Program-made: the position numbers and the translations under genes
Origin: Plantibacter auratus
GTDB taxonomy: Bacteria; Actinomycetota; Actinomycetes; Actinomycetales; Microbacteriaceae
Assembly (NCBI RefSeq): GCF_050587365.1
Contig: NZ_JBOBFV010000002.1
Span: forward strand, 1 to 64,000
Direction: 5' to 3'
Length of the DNA stretch: 64,000 bases
Shown here: positions 24,701 through 32,134 of the stretch, in pieces
How the letters are laid out: each line of letters starts with the position of its first letter
Position numbering within the stretch: position 1 is the stretch's first letter
Notes under the pieces: generated by a model
Database searches by the model: none
What the model saw: only the letters and a program-made list of their open reading frames with translations
Told to the model about the DNA's origin: nothing

Positions 24701-25679
24701 AGGGCGCCTGATCGAAGACGACGGTGAGCTTGGCGTCGGCCCCGATGGTGCGCTCGAGCTCAGGAAGGATGTCGCGCACGCCCTGCGAGACCTCGACGGT
24801 GTTCGCCGCGGGCAGTTTCGTGACGGCGATGGTGAGCGCCGGCTCGCCGTCGACGCGCGAGATCGACGTGATCGGGTCGTCGCTCAGGGCGACCGCCGCG
24901 ACGTCGCCGATGGTCAGGACGGAGCCGTCGGCGGCGAGGGCGCCCGTGATCGGCAGTGCGGCGATGTCGTCGACCGAGGTGAGCTTCGTGCCCGTCTGCA
25001 CGGAGAACGTCTTGTCGCCTTCGGTGATGTCGCCCGCGGGCTGCAGGGAGCCGTTCTGCTGCAGCGTCGTCCCGATGACCCGGCTGGTCTGCCCCGCGAG
25101 GGCCAGTTTGGCGTCGTCGGGGGTGATCGTGACCCGCTTGCCCACCTCGCCGACGATCGCCGCGTCGCGGACGCCGTCGACGTCCTTGATGTCGGGGACC
25201 ACGGAGCTCGAGAGCACCTCGGCCAGGGAGTCCTGGTCGGCCGCGCCGGACACGGCGATCTGGATGACCGGGAGGTCGTCGATGCTGCCGCTGACCACCT
25301 GCGGGTCGACGGTGTCGGGCAGGGTCGACTTGATGCGGTTGATCGCCTGGGTGATCTTCTGCTCGGCGGTGGCGAGGTCCGTGCCGTAGGTGAAGGTCGC
25401 GCTGATGAGGCTCGAGTTCGTGCTCGACGTCGCCGAGGTGGACTCGATACCGGGCACGCCCTGGATCGCGGTCTCGATCGGGGTCGAGACGTCGTCGTTG
25501 ACGACCTCGGGTGCCGCACCCGGGTAGCTCGTGATGATCGCGAGCTGCGGGAACTGGACCGACGGGATGAGCTCCTGCTTGAGGCCGCCCACCGCCAGGA
25601 CGCCGAACACGGCGGCCACGATGGTGACGAGCGCGATCAACGCGCGGTTCTTCATGCTGAGGACGGAGAGCAGGTGCAC
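21759..25679 (-). CDS. RND family (HAE1-like) efflux permease with long disordered tail
   Basis: A 1306-residue AcrB-like transporter. The N-terminus VHLLSVLSMKNRALIALVTIV is the standard first helix; two large extracytoplasmic loops and 12 helices follow, with SIPTSVLITFIGLQ, GRVVDDSIVVIENIKRH (helix 4 proton-relay acids) and GIVVTNAIVLVDLVNQYRRRG. The GTG at 25679 matches family N-termini, but no good ribosome site is seen. After helix 12 (LYNLVEGFRERREQRR, about residue 1045) comes a 262-residue Ala/Pro/Glu/Asp-rich tail with an HEVHEAHEVHEVH stretch, ending KRRRAQWP. No adaptor or outer-membrane partner is nearby, as expected in a monoderm. Substrate unknown. Confidence 0.92.
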   Translation of the reverse strand: MHLLSVLSMKNRALIALVTIVAAVFGVLAVGGLKQELIPSVQFPQLAIITSYPGAAPEVVNDDVSTPIETAIQGVPGIESTSATSSTNSSLISATFTYGTDLATAEQKITQAINRIKSTLPDTVDPQVVSGSIDDLPVIQIAVSGAADQDSLAEVLSSSVVPDIKDVDGVRDAAIVGEVGKRVTITPDDAKLALAGQTSRVIGTTLQQNGSLQPAGDITEGDKTFSVQTGTKLTSVDDIAALPITGALAADGSVLTIGDVAAVALSDDPITSISRVDGEPALTIAVTKLPAANTVEVSQGVRDILPELERTIGADAKLTVVFDQAPYIEQSIEALTTEGLLGLVFAVLIILVFLLDVRATLVTAISIPTSVLITFIGLQVAEYSLNILTLGALTIAIGRVVDDSIVVIENIKRHLSFGDNRTGAQRAGSILSAVQEVAGAITASTITTVAVFLPIAFVGDVTGELFRPFALTVTIALLASLLVALTIVPVLAYWFLRAPKAQRLAAAAAAEEAPSDATSGPVRSRRERRVSVQDEDDLEKPSRLQKAYLPIIHWTLKHSVTTLLLSVLVLVGTFALTPFMKTNFLGDSGQNTLTVTQTLPVGTSLDAQDAAAKQVETKLRDIDGIDTVQLSIGSSGSSLRDAFSGGGGGAITYSITTSEDADQTALQKTVRKDLSGLDDVGEIEVAASAGFGGSSDIEIDITSARQSDLAEAADAIQQAVTGLDGIDQVTSNLSESRPYVQVAVNRDAAAAAGFSEVALGAYVSQLMQPTTVGSIVIDDTTLTIYVDAQDPPTTVDALAATEVPTATGPRRLDTLATVSQVDGPATISTVKGLRSATISATPGSDNLGTASAEVQTAIDDVKLPAGTTATLGGVTASQSDAFGQLGLALLAAILIVYVIMVATFRSLRQPLLLLVSVPFAATGAIGLQIITGVPLGVPSLIGVLMLIGIVVTNAIVLVDLVNQYRRRGMTVIEAVEHGAARRLRPILMTALATIFALTPMALGITGHGGFISQPLAIVVIGGLVSSTILTLVVLPTLYNLVEGFRERREQRRAAAEPKPTARTVAAIEGPRAATVPAEEPVLVGAGGGSTATAPSVPDASVPSASADVAPVDAAPDGATPADAEPAEEAPIDSVAADADPADAAPTDSDAALEPQVAAPSEPAVDRPMTRPAAHEVHEAHEVHEVHGAHVATGDELPRTEAITLPDAVSEGPADEVAHSGEHAAPAVQPEPEATAEPVAEPEPILETEPAGEAEAAEKSELPADSSPTSDTQPTPDAEPKPDADPAPGTEPSSGTERPKRRRAQWP

Positions 25680-25823
25680 GGAGCCGCTTTCGGTTGTTGC
25701 GAGAGGTGCGGACGCTGTAATTATGTCACCGCACACCCGTCCGACGGCGGTCTCGCGCGGAGGCTGGACACGGCACGCACAAGCACTGCGTGTGGAGCGG
25801 TGTCACGCTCGTCGGCGACGAGG

Positions 25824-27266
25824 TCAGACGACGTCTTCGAGGTAGTCCAGAGCCGGCACGTGCCCGAACATCGCGGAGTGCCAGGTCTGCGTCAACAGCT
25901 CGACCGCCTGCTCGGTCTGGGCCCACGGATAGCTGATCGGGATGCGCAAGTAGCGCTCGAACGCCCCGTCGATCCCGAACCGTGGCCCGGCGACGATCAC
26001 GAGCCCGTGGCTGCGAGCCGCGAGCGAGAGCTGCGATGACGCGGCCTCGCCGAGGTTCACCCAGGTGGCGATCCCACCGTCGACCCGCGGCACGGTCCAC
26101 TCGGGGAGGCGGTCGGCCAAGAGGTCGACGAGCCGGTCGCGGGTCTCGCCGAGCGCGACGCCGCGCCGGGCGACGATGCCGTCCATCGCCGGCATCAGCT
26201 GCTGGACGGTCAGCTGGTCGAGGATCGGCGTGCCGAGGTCGCCCAGCGAGCGTGCCGAGACGAGCTTCCTGATCGTGCCGCGCTCGGCCCGGATCCACCC
26301 GATGCGGAGGCCTCCCCAGATCGTCTTGCCCACCGAACCGATCGTGATGATCGACGCCGGCGCGCCCTGGAGCGCGGCGAACGGGGTGCCGTCGAGGCCC
26401 TCGTCCGTCGGCCGGTCGATGTCGAGCTCGGCCGTGGTCTCGTCGATCACGAGCACCGTCCCGTGCCGCTCGGCTGCTGCGGCGACCCGTCGGCGGGTCT
26501 CGAGCGGCATCGACGCCCCGGTCGGGTTGTGGAAGTCCGGCATGAGGTACGCCATCGCGGGGCTCGTGCGCTCGAACCACTGCTCGAGTTCGCGGACGTC
26601 CCAGCCGGTCTCCGAGGAGACGGTCGCGGCGCCGAGCCTGGCCCCGGCCGCCCGGAGCGCCTCGTAGGCGTGGGGATAGCTCGGCATCTCGACGAGGACG
26701 CGGTCACCTCGGCTGAGCAGGGTGCGTGCGATGAGGGCGATCGCGTGTTGGGCCCCCACGGTCACCATGATCTCGTCGGGGTCGGTGGGCAGCCCGCGCG
26801 CGGTGTAGCGGTCGGCGATGGCCTGCCGCAGCTCGGGCATGCCGACGAGGTCGTAGTCGAAGTCGTGCATGTACCGCGGCAGTTCTGCGGCGGCGGTGGC
26901 CACGGCGTCGATGATCTCGGGGCACGGCGGGACTGCCGCCTTGCTGAAGTCGAGGAACCCGCCCTGTGGCACGGGAGCCAGCGCAGTGGGCGCCGACGGC
27001 AGGAGGGTGACACTGCCCGAACCGCGGATGCTGCGGAGGTAGCCGGCCTCGCGCAGTTCGCGGTACGCCGCGGTGACCGTGGTGCGGCTCAGCGCGAGCC
27101 GATCGGCCAGTTCCCGCTCGGCCGGCAGACGGGTGCCGACCGGGATGCGTCCGTCGAGGACGAGGAGTCGGATGCGGTCGGCGAGACCGCGGTATGCGGG
27201 CGCAGCGGTCTTCCACTGCCCGAGCAGGGCGGCGAGCGATCGGGCACTCAGGGTGATGGAAGCCAT
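25824..27266 (-). CDS. yczR: MocR/PdxR-type GntR regulator with aminotransferase domain
   Basis: A 480-residue fusion: an N-terminal GntR winged helix (YRGLADRIRLLVLDGRIPVGTRLPAERELADRLALSRTTVTAAYRELREAGYLRSIRGSGS) and a fold-type I aminotransferase-like domain with NPTGASMP and SVGKTIWGGLRIGW, where the Lys in SVGKTIW is the PLP Schiff-base residue. MocR proteins sense PLP or an amino compound. The ATG at 27266 has TATCGT six bases upstream and TTGGCG 16 bases further up. Divergence from a yczE-like membrane gene (63 bp) is a recurrent MocR arrangement (YczR-YczE), so yczE is the likely target. Confidence 0.9.
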   Translation of the reverse strand: MASITLSARSLAALLGQWKTAAPAYRGLADRIRLLVLDGRIPVGTRLPAERELADRLALSRTTVTAAYRELREAGYLRSIRGSGSVTLLPSAPTALAPVPQGGFLDFSKAAVPPCPEIIDAVATAAAELPRYMHDFDYDLVGMPELRQAIADRYTARGLPTDPDEIMVTVGAQHAIALIARTLLSRGDRVLVEMPSYPHAYEALRAAGARLGAATVSSETGWDVRELEQWFERTSPAMAYLMPDFHNPTGASMPLETRRRVAAAAERHGTVLVIDETTAELDIDRPTDEGLDGTPFAALQGAPASIITIGSVGKTIWGGLRIGWIRAERGTIRKLVSARSLGDLGTPILDQLTVQQLMPAMDGIVARRGVALGETRDRLVDLLADRLPEWTVPRVDGGIATWVNLGEAASSQLSLAARSHGLVIVAGPRFGIDGAFERYLRIPISYPWAQTEQAVELLTQTWHSAMFGHVPALDYLEDVV

Positions 27267-27273
27267 TGAACCA

Positions 27274-27319
27274 CGATACCCAGATTGGCCTCTAGCGCCA
27301 AAGCCAATCGTGCAATTGG
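27274..27319. promoter_or_regulatory. yczR promoter with overlapping ATTGG half-sites
   Basis: On the minus strand TTGGCG (27301-27296) and TATCGT (27279-27274), 16 bases apart, place transcription at the MocR ATG. ATTGG (27284-27288), CCAAT (27304-27308) and ATTGG (27315-27319) form alternating half-sites; GATTGGC and GCCAATC pair as a 7-bp inverted repeat. These are candidate MocR binding sites overlapping its own promoter. Confidence 0.55.
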
Positions 27320-27329
27320 ATTGTCCACC

Positions 27330-27995
27330 ATGACCCGTCGTGTGCTCCAACTCCTCATCGGCCTCTTCCTGTACGGCATCGCCATCGCGATGATCGTGCG
27401 CGGTGCGGTCGGCGTCGCCCCGTGGGACGTCCTCACCCAGGGACTCAACCTGCGGACCGGCCTGAGCTTCGGACTCATCACGATCATCGTCGGCGGGCTC
27501 GTGCTCCTCGCCTGGATACCGCTCAAGCAGCGGCCGGGTGTCGGCACCGTCCTGAACGTCCTCCTCGTGGGGCCCTCGGCCGACATCGGGCTGGCGTTCA
27601 TCCCCGCGGACCTCGACCTGTGGGCGCGTATCCTGCTGTTCGCCGGCGGACTGCTCCTCCTCGGCGTCGCCTCGGGCCTCTACATCGGCGGCAACTTCGG
27701 CCCCGGCCCGCGAGACGGCCTCATGACCGGCATCCACCGCGTCACCGGGTGGCCGATCTGGGTCGGGCGCACGGGCGTGGAGCTCGTGGTCCTCGGCATC
27801 GGGTGGCTGCTCGGCGGGAACGTCGGCATCGGAACGGTGGTCTTCGCCGTGCTCATCGGCCCGATCTGCGGCTACACGATCCCGTTGTTCCGGATCGCTC
27901 CGCGGACGGAACACTCGACCACCGCCGTGGACGAGGCTGTGCTCGAGGGCGACACCCCGCCGTCGAAGCCGATCGTCGACTCCCCGGCCAACTGA
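27330..27995 (+). CDS. yczE: YczE/YyaS/YitT family membrane protein
   Basis: A 221-residue protein with five hydrophobic segments. RRVLQLLIGLFLYGIAIAMIVRGAVGVAPWDVLTQGL and SGLYIGGNFGPGPRDGLMTGIHRVTGWPIWVGRTGVELVVLGIGWLLGG are typical of YczE proteins. The ATG at 27330 begins the hydrophobic family N-terminus; earlier frame positions would overlap the shared regulatory region. Function unknown; pairing with a MocR regulator suggests transport of a vitamin B6-related or amino compound, which is inference. Its 3' end runs into the palindromic repeat at 27999. Confidence 0.85.
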   Translation: MTRRVLQLLIGLFLYGIAIAMIVRGAVGVAPWDVLTQGLNLRTGLSFGLITIIVGGLVLLAWIPLKQRPGVGTVLNVLLVGPSADIGLAFIPADLDLWARILLFAGGLLLLGVASGLYIGGNFGPGPRDGLMTGIHRVTGWPIWVGRTGVELVVLGIGWLLGGNVGIGTVVFAVLIGPICGYTIPLFRIAPRTEHSTTAVDEAVLEGDTPPSKPIVDSPAN

Positions 27996-27998
27996 GCA

Positions 27999-28082
27999 CC
28001 CTTCGACAGGCTCAGGGACCGGGAGGGACAGGCCCAGGGACCGGGAGGGACCGGATGTCCGGTCCCTGAGCCTGTCGAAGGG
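27999..28082. repeat. 24-bp inverted copies of the palindromic element
   Basis: A perfect 24-bp inverted repeat with CTTCGACAGGCTCAGGGACC in the left arm (27999-28022) and its complement in the right (28059-28082), with a 36-base spacer of GGGAGGGAC-type repeats. It lies exactly between the convergent yczE and dctA stops, so a role as bidirectional terminator is likely. Confidence 0.85.
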
Positions 28083-28090
28083 CCGATCCC

Positions 28091-29413
28091 TCAGGGCTTC
28101 GCCACCGCCACTGCGCCCGTGTGGTCGTCGACGCTCATCGTCGCCTCGTCGAACCGCGAGCGACCGGAGAGGACCTCGCCGACCTGCACCCGGTCGACCT
28201 CCTTCACCCACGTGCCGATGATGATCGTGGCGACCGCGTTGCCGGTGAAGTTCGTGAGCGCACGCGCCTCCGACATGAAGCGGTCGATGCCGACGATGAG
28301 GCCGACCCCGTCGACGAGGTCGGGTCGGTTGGCCTGCAGGCCGCCGGCGAGGGTCGCGAGACCGGCGCCGGTGACGCCCGCGGCGCCCTTCGACGCGATG
28401 ATCATGAACACGAGGAGCGAGATCTGCTCCCCGAGGTTCATCGGGACGCCCATGACGTCGGCGATGAAGATCGACGCCATGGTGAGGTAGATCGCGGTGC
28501 CGTCGAGGTTGAAGGAGTAGCCCGTCGGGACGGTGATGCCGACGACCGGCTTGGAGACACCGAGGTGCTCCATCTTCGCGATGAGTCGCGGCAGCGCGGC
28601 CTCGGAGGAGGAGGTGCCGACGATGAGGAGGTACTCGCGGCCGAGGTACTTCATGAGCTTGAAGATGTTGAAGCCCGTGGCGAGGCGCAAGACCCCGCCG
28701 AGCACGACGACGATGAACAACGCGCAGGTGATGTAGAACGCGATCATGAGCGTGGCGAGTCCGACGAGCGCGCTCGCACCGGCGGACCCGGTCACGGCGG
28801 CGATCGCACCGAAGGCACCGATGGGCGCGATCCACATGATCATCGCGAGCACCCGGAACACGAGCGCCTGGATGAGCTTGATGCCGCGCAGGATCGGTTC
28901 ACCCGTCGTCCCCATCTTCTGCAGGCCGAAGCCGACGAGCAGGGCGACGAAGAGGACCTGCAGGATGTTGCCGCCGGTCAGCGAGGACACGAGCGTCGTG
29001 GGGATGATGCCGAGGATGAACTCGGTCGTGCTCTTGGCCTCCCCCTCCACCTGGTAGCTCGTCTCGGCGAGGTTCAAGCCGGCGCCCGGCTGGATGAGGT
29101 TGCCGACGACGAGGCCGATCGCGAGGGCGAAGGTCGACATCACGATGAAGTACAGCAGCGCGAGCCCGCCGACCTTGCCGACGGTCGCGGCCTTCGCGAT
29201 CGACCCGACGCCGATCACGATGGTGCAGAAGATGACCGGGGCGATCATCATCTTGATCAGCGCCACGAAGGCGTCGCCGATGGGTTTGAGTCCCTTCGCG
29301 AACTCCGGGGCGGCGAGTCCGACGACGATGCCGGCGAGCACCGCGACGATCACCGCGAGGTAGAGGTAGTGGGTCTTGTCCAGCCGTTTCAGGGAGGAGA
29401 GCGTCATTGCCAT
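28091..29413 (-). CDS. dctA: C4-dicarboxylate/cation symporter DctA
   Basis: A 440-residue DAACS-family carrier for succinate, fumarate and malate. Landmarks are LKPIGDAFVALIKMMIAPVIFCTIVIGVGS, the serine-rich re-entrant loop VGTSSSEAALPRL (hairpin 1), GYSFNLDGTAIYLTMASIFIA and the second hairpin region IASKGAAGVTGAG with NRFMSEARALTNFTGNAVAT-type helix 8 (here DRFMSEARALTNFTGNAVAT). These positions hold the Na+/H+ and substrate ligands in the family. Start could be either the first or third codon (ATGGCAATG). Its divergent neighbours are a DcuS-like kinase and a CitB-type regulator, the expected control system. Confidence 0.93.
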   Translation of the reverse strand: MAMTLSSLKRLDKTHYLYLAVIVAVLAGIVVGLAAPEFAKGLKPIGDAFVALIKMMIAPVIFCTIVIGVGSIAKAATVGKVGGLALLYFIVMSTFALAIGLVVGNLIQPGAGLNLAETSYQVEGEAKSTTEFILGIIPTTLVSSLTGGNILQVLFVALLVGFGLQKMGTTGEPILRGIKLIQALVFRVLAMIMWIAPIGAFGAIAAVTGSAGASALVGLATLMIAFYITCALFIVVVLGGVLRLATGFNIFKLMKYLGREYLLIVGTSSSEAALPRLIAKMEHLGVSKPVVGITVPTGYSFNLDGTAIYLTMASIFIADVMGVPMNLGEQISLLVFMIIASKGAAGVTGAGLATLAGGLQANRPDLVDGVGLIVGIDRFMSEARALTNFTGNAVATIIIGTWVKEVDRVQVGEVLSGRSRFDEATMSVDDHTGAVAVAKP

Positions 29414-29612
29414 TCCGGATCCGTTTCGTCGGCCGCGTCAGTGCGGCAGCGGGTGGTCGATCGACCCATGCTGCGACCACGCCGGCGGATCGACCGGGTT
29501 GTGGTCGTAGTGACCGCTTGTGGTCGTACTGGTCGCGGTCGGCGACGCCTGTGGCCGTCGTCACCCCCGATACTTGAGGGGTCGACGCGACGGAGCAGAC
29601 GGAGGTGACGCG
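29414..29612. other. 199-bp regulatory region between dctA and sensor kinase
   Basis: This divergent intergenic region is rich in GTGGTCG motifs on both strands, including the 19-bp tandem repeat at 29499-29536 and single copies near 29452 and 29474 (the latter inverted, CGACCAC). GGAGG precedes the kinase ATG by seven bases. Confidence 0.55.
29499..29536 (+). promoter_or_regulatory. Two 19-bp direct repeats, likely response-regulator sites
   Basis: TTGTGGTCGTAGTGACCGC (29499-29517) is immediately followed by TTGTGGTCGTACTGGTCGC (29518-29536); 16 of 19 bases agree. Tandem direct repeats of this size are typical binding sites for response-regulator dimers, and the cognate regulator is the next operon. 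Confidence 0.6.
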
Positions 29613-31271
29613 ATGGCCGGTCGGTCCAGGAGCATCGCCTCGCGGCTCTTCCTCGTACAGCTCGTCGCGGTCGTCGCGATGACGCTCGTCGCCGGAGTCC
29701 TGCTGTGGTTCCAGGCCCGCACCGAGACCGAGGACCGCGCGGTCGCGAAGTGCCTCGACGTCGCGAACGGCGTCGCGGACAACCCCTACGTCGTCGCGCA
29801 GCTCGGCTCGGATCGCCCGTCCGACGCGCTCCAGCCCTACGCCGAGGCACTCATGCGCGACACCGGTGTCGACTTCGTGACGATCATGGCTCCGGATCGC
29901 ACCCGGTACACGCACCGCGAGCGCGACCAGATCGGCAAGCCGTTCATCGGCACGATCGGACCGGCGCTCGAGGGACGGACCTTCACCGAGACGTACACGG
30001 GCACGCTCGGCCCCTCCGTCCGCGCCGTCGCACCCATCCGTGACGACGCCGGCGAGGTCGTCGCCCTCGTCGCCGCAGGCGTCACGGTCAGCAACGTGTC
30101 CGAGACCTTCGAGACCCGGGTGCCGTGGTTGCTCGGAACGGCTCTGCTCGTGCTCGTCATCGGCGCGATCGGCTCCTGGACGCTCCGCCGCTACCTCGCA
30201 CGGGTCACCGGGTCGCGCGGACCGGAGGACCTCGCCAGGATGTTCGACTACTACGAGTCGGTGCTCCACTCGGTGCGGGAGGGGCTCGTCCTCGTGGACC
30301 GCCACCGCCGTCTCGTGCTCGTCAACGACCAGGCGTCCGAACTGCTCGGGCTGCCCCTCGGCGAGCGTTCCCCGGGAGCGGCGCCGGTCGACGAGCTGCC
30401 GATCGACGCCGGCCTGCGCGAGCTCCTCGCGAGCGGACGCCAGGCCGTGGACGAGATCCACCTCACACGCGACCACGTGCTCGTCGTGAACCAGGAGTCG
30501 GCGGTCGGTCCGGGCGAGACGGCAGGCCCGCACCCGCGTGGGTGGGTGATGACGCTGCGCGACCACACCGAGATCGAACACCTGAGCGGCGAGCTGGCGT
30601 CGATGCGCACGATGAGCGACGCCCTGCGCTCGCAGACCCACGAGTTCGCGAACCGGCTGCACACGATCGTCTCGCTCATCGAGCTCGACCGGCGTGAGGA
30701 GGCGCTCGACCTCGCGGCGCAGGGACTCGGAGCGAGTCAACGGCTGACCGACCGCGTGCTCGCGGCGGAACAGGAGCCGGTGATCTCGGCGCTGCTGCTC
30801 GGCAAGACGGCGCAGGCGGCCGAGCAGGGGGTCGAGCTGCACCTCGAGAGCGACCCCGCGCTCGGACGCGTGCGCGTCGACCCGGCCGTGATCGTCACCA
30901 TCCTCGGCAACCTCATCGACAACGCGATCGACGCGGCGTCCGGCGATCGCCCCTGGGTGGAGGTCTACCTCGGGCAGGGGCTGCCGGACGAGCTCGGCGC
31001 CGGGCGGTCCGCCGACGCCGAGACGACGGAGCTCGTGATCCAGGTGACCGACAGCGGACCGGGCCTGCCCCCGGAGGCCCTCGACCTCGCGTTCGTGCGC
31101 GGCTGGTCGACGAAGGAGCCCGGCCGCTACGGTCGGGGGTTCGGTCTCGCGTTGGTCCAGCAGGCGGTGACACGACTCGGCGGCACGATCGAGGTCGTCC
31201 GCGAGCCGTCCTCGGCGTTCGTCGTGACGCTGCCGGCCGCGGTCGGCGTCCGGGACGAGGCAGGCACATGA
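29613..31271 (+). CDS. DcuS/CitA-type sensor histidine kinase
   Basis: A 552-residue membrane kinase. Helix 1 (about 12-33), an extracytoplasmic PDC/Cache sensor of about 140 residues with VDFVTIMAPDRTRYTHRERDQIGKPFIGTI (the dicarboxylate-binding CitA/DcuS pattern), helix 2 (about 178-197), a cytoplasmic PAS domain (residues 215-325), then LRSQTHEFANRLHTIVSLIEL with the phospho-accepting His, N-box ILGNLIDNAIDAA, and G-boxes DSGPGLP and GRGFGLALVQ. This is the HPK5 class. GGAGG sits seven bases upstream of the ATG. It overlaps the response-regulator gene by four bases and faces dctA, so it most likely senses C4-dicarboxylates. Confidence 0.93.
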   Translation: MAGRSRSIASRLFLVQLVAVVAMTLVAGVLLWFQARTETEDRAVAKCLDVANGVADNPYVVAQLGSDRPSDALQPYAEALMRDTGVDFVTIMAPDRTRYTHRERDQIGKPFIGTIGPALEGRTFTETYTGTLGPSVRAVAPIRDDAGEVVALVAAGVTVSNVSETFETRVPWLLGTALLVLVIGAIGSWTLRRYLARVTGSRGPEDLARMFDYYESVLHSVREGLVLVDRHRRLVLVNDQASELLGLPLGERSPGAAPVDELPIDAGLRELLASGRQAVDEIHLTRDHVLVVNQESAVGPGETAGPHPRGWVMTLRDHTEIEHLSGELASMRTMSDALRSQTHEFANRLHTIVSLIELDRREEALDLAAQGLGASQRLTDRVLAAEQEPVISALLLGKTAQAAEQGVELHLESDPALGRVRVDPAVIVTILGNLIDNAIDAASGDRPWVEVYLGQGLPDELGAGRSADAETTELVIQVTDSGPGLPPEALDLAFVRGWSTKEPGRYGRGFGLALVQQAVTRLGGTIEVVREPSSAFVVTLPAAVGVRDEAGT

Positions 31272-31975
31272 GCGAGCGCATCCGGGTCCTGGTCGTCGAG
31301 GACGAACCGATCACCCAGCAGGCCCATGCGTCCTACCTGCGCCGCGTCGAGGGCTTCGAACTCGCCGCCGTGGCGGGCGATGCGGCCACCGCGATGCAGG
31401 CGCTGCGGGCAGCTGCGGCCCACCGCTCCCCCGACGACCGGATCGACCTCGTCCTGCTCGACCTCAACCTGCCGGACGCGCACGGTCTCGAGCTCTGCCG
31501 ACGCATCCGGACGGCGGGTATCGACGTCGACGTCATCGCCATCACCGCGGCCCGTGATCTCCGGATCGTCCGAGCGGCGGTCTCGGCGGGCATCGTCCAG
31601 TACCTCATCAAACCGTTCGCGTTCCCCGCGTTCGCCGACAAGCTGGAGGCGTATCGCTCCTTCCGGCACACGATGTCGGCGGAGGGCTCGGTCGCGAGCC
31701 AGCACGAGGTGGACCTCACCCTCGCCACGCTGCGGGCGCCGTCCTCCCGCCCGCAGTTGGCGAAGGGACTCTCGGAGGACACCCTGCGTCTGGTCTCGGA
31801 CCTCCTCCGGCAGGCCACCGGACCGCTCTCCGCGAGCGAAGCGGCAGCCGCCGGGTCCCTGTCACGGGTGACGGCCAGGCGCTACCTCGAGTACCTCGCC
31901 GAGACGGGCACTGTCGAGCGCTCACCGCGCTACGGCACCCCGGGGCGCCCGGAGCTCGAGTACCGCTGGCGGTAA
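31268..31975 (+). CDS. CitB/DcuR-type response regulator
   Basis: A 235-residue regulator. The receiver domain has the acid pair E11-D12, phospho-acceptor Asp65 in LVLLDLNLPD, and the conserved Lys in QYLIKPFAF. The C-terminal half (LSEDTLRLVSDLLRQATGPLSASEAAAAGSLSRVTARRYLEYLAETGTVER) is the DpiA/DcuR-type helix-turn-helix. Start overlaps the kinase stop (ATGA). Expected target is dctA through the direct repeats at 29499. The 3' end faces the repeat array at 32074. Confidence 0.92.
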   Translation: MSERIRVLVVEDEPITQQAHASYLRRVEGFELAAVAGDAATAMQALRAAAAHRSPDDRIDLVLLDLNLPDAHGLELCRRIRTAGIDVDVIAITAARDLRIVRAAVSAGIVQYLIKPFAFPAFADKLEAYRSFRHTMSAEGSVASQHEVDLTLATLRAPSSRPQLAKGLSEDTLRLVSDLLRQATGPLSASEAAAAGSLSRVTARRYLEYLAETGTVERSPRYGTPGRPELEYRWR

Positions 31976-32073
31976 GCGGACGTCGCTCTCCACCGCCCCG
32001 GCCCCCGAGCCGCCCCGGCCTCCAGTGCCCGAGCCACCCCACGTGCTCCCCGTGCCGCCCCCGGCCTCCAGCC

Positions 32074-32134
32074 CCCTGAGCAACCCCACCCGGTCCCTGA
32101 GCAACCCCACCCGGTCCCTGAGCTTGTCGAAGGG
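32074..32134. repeat. Palindromic element with two 21-bp tandem repeats
   Basis: Two copies of a 21-bp unit CCCTGAGCAACCCCACCCGG(T) at 32074-32094 and 32095-32115, followed by CCCTGAGCTTGTCGAAGGG at 32116-32134. Mirrors the array at 2573. Bases 31976-32073 are a C-rich, CCGGCCTCCAG-repeat stretch with no gene. The region sits between convergent stops. Confidence 0.8.

Noticed and set aside
27267..28835. A 1003-codon frame extending the MocR protein upstream
   Set aside because: Runs antisense through yczE and dctA; promoter spacing and the GntR domain fix the start at 27266.
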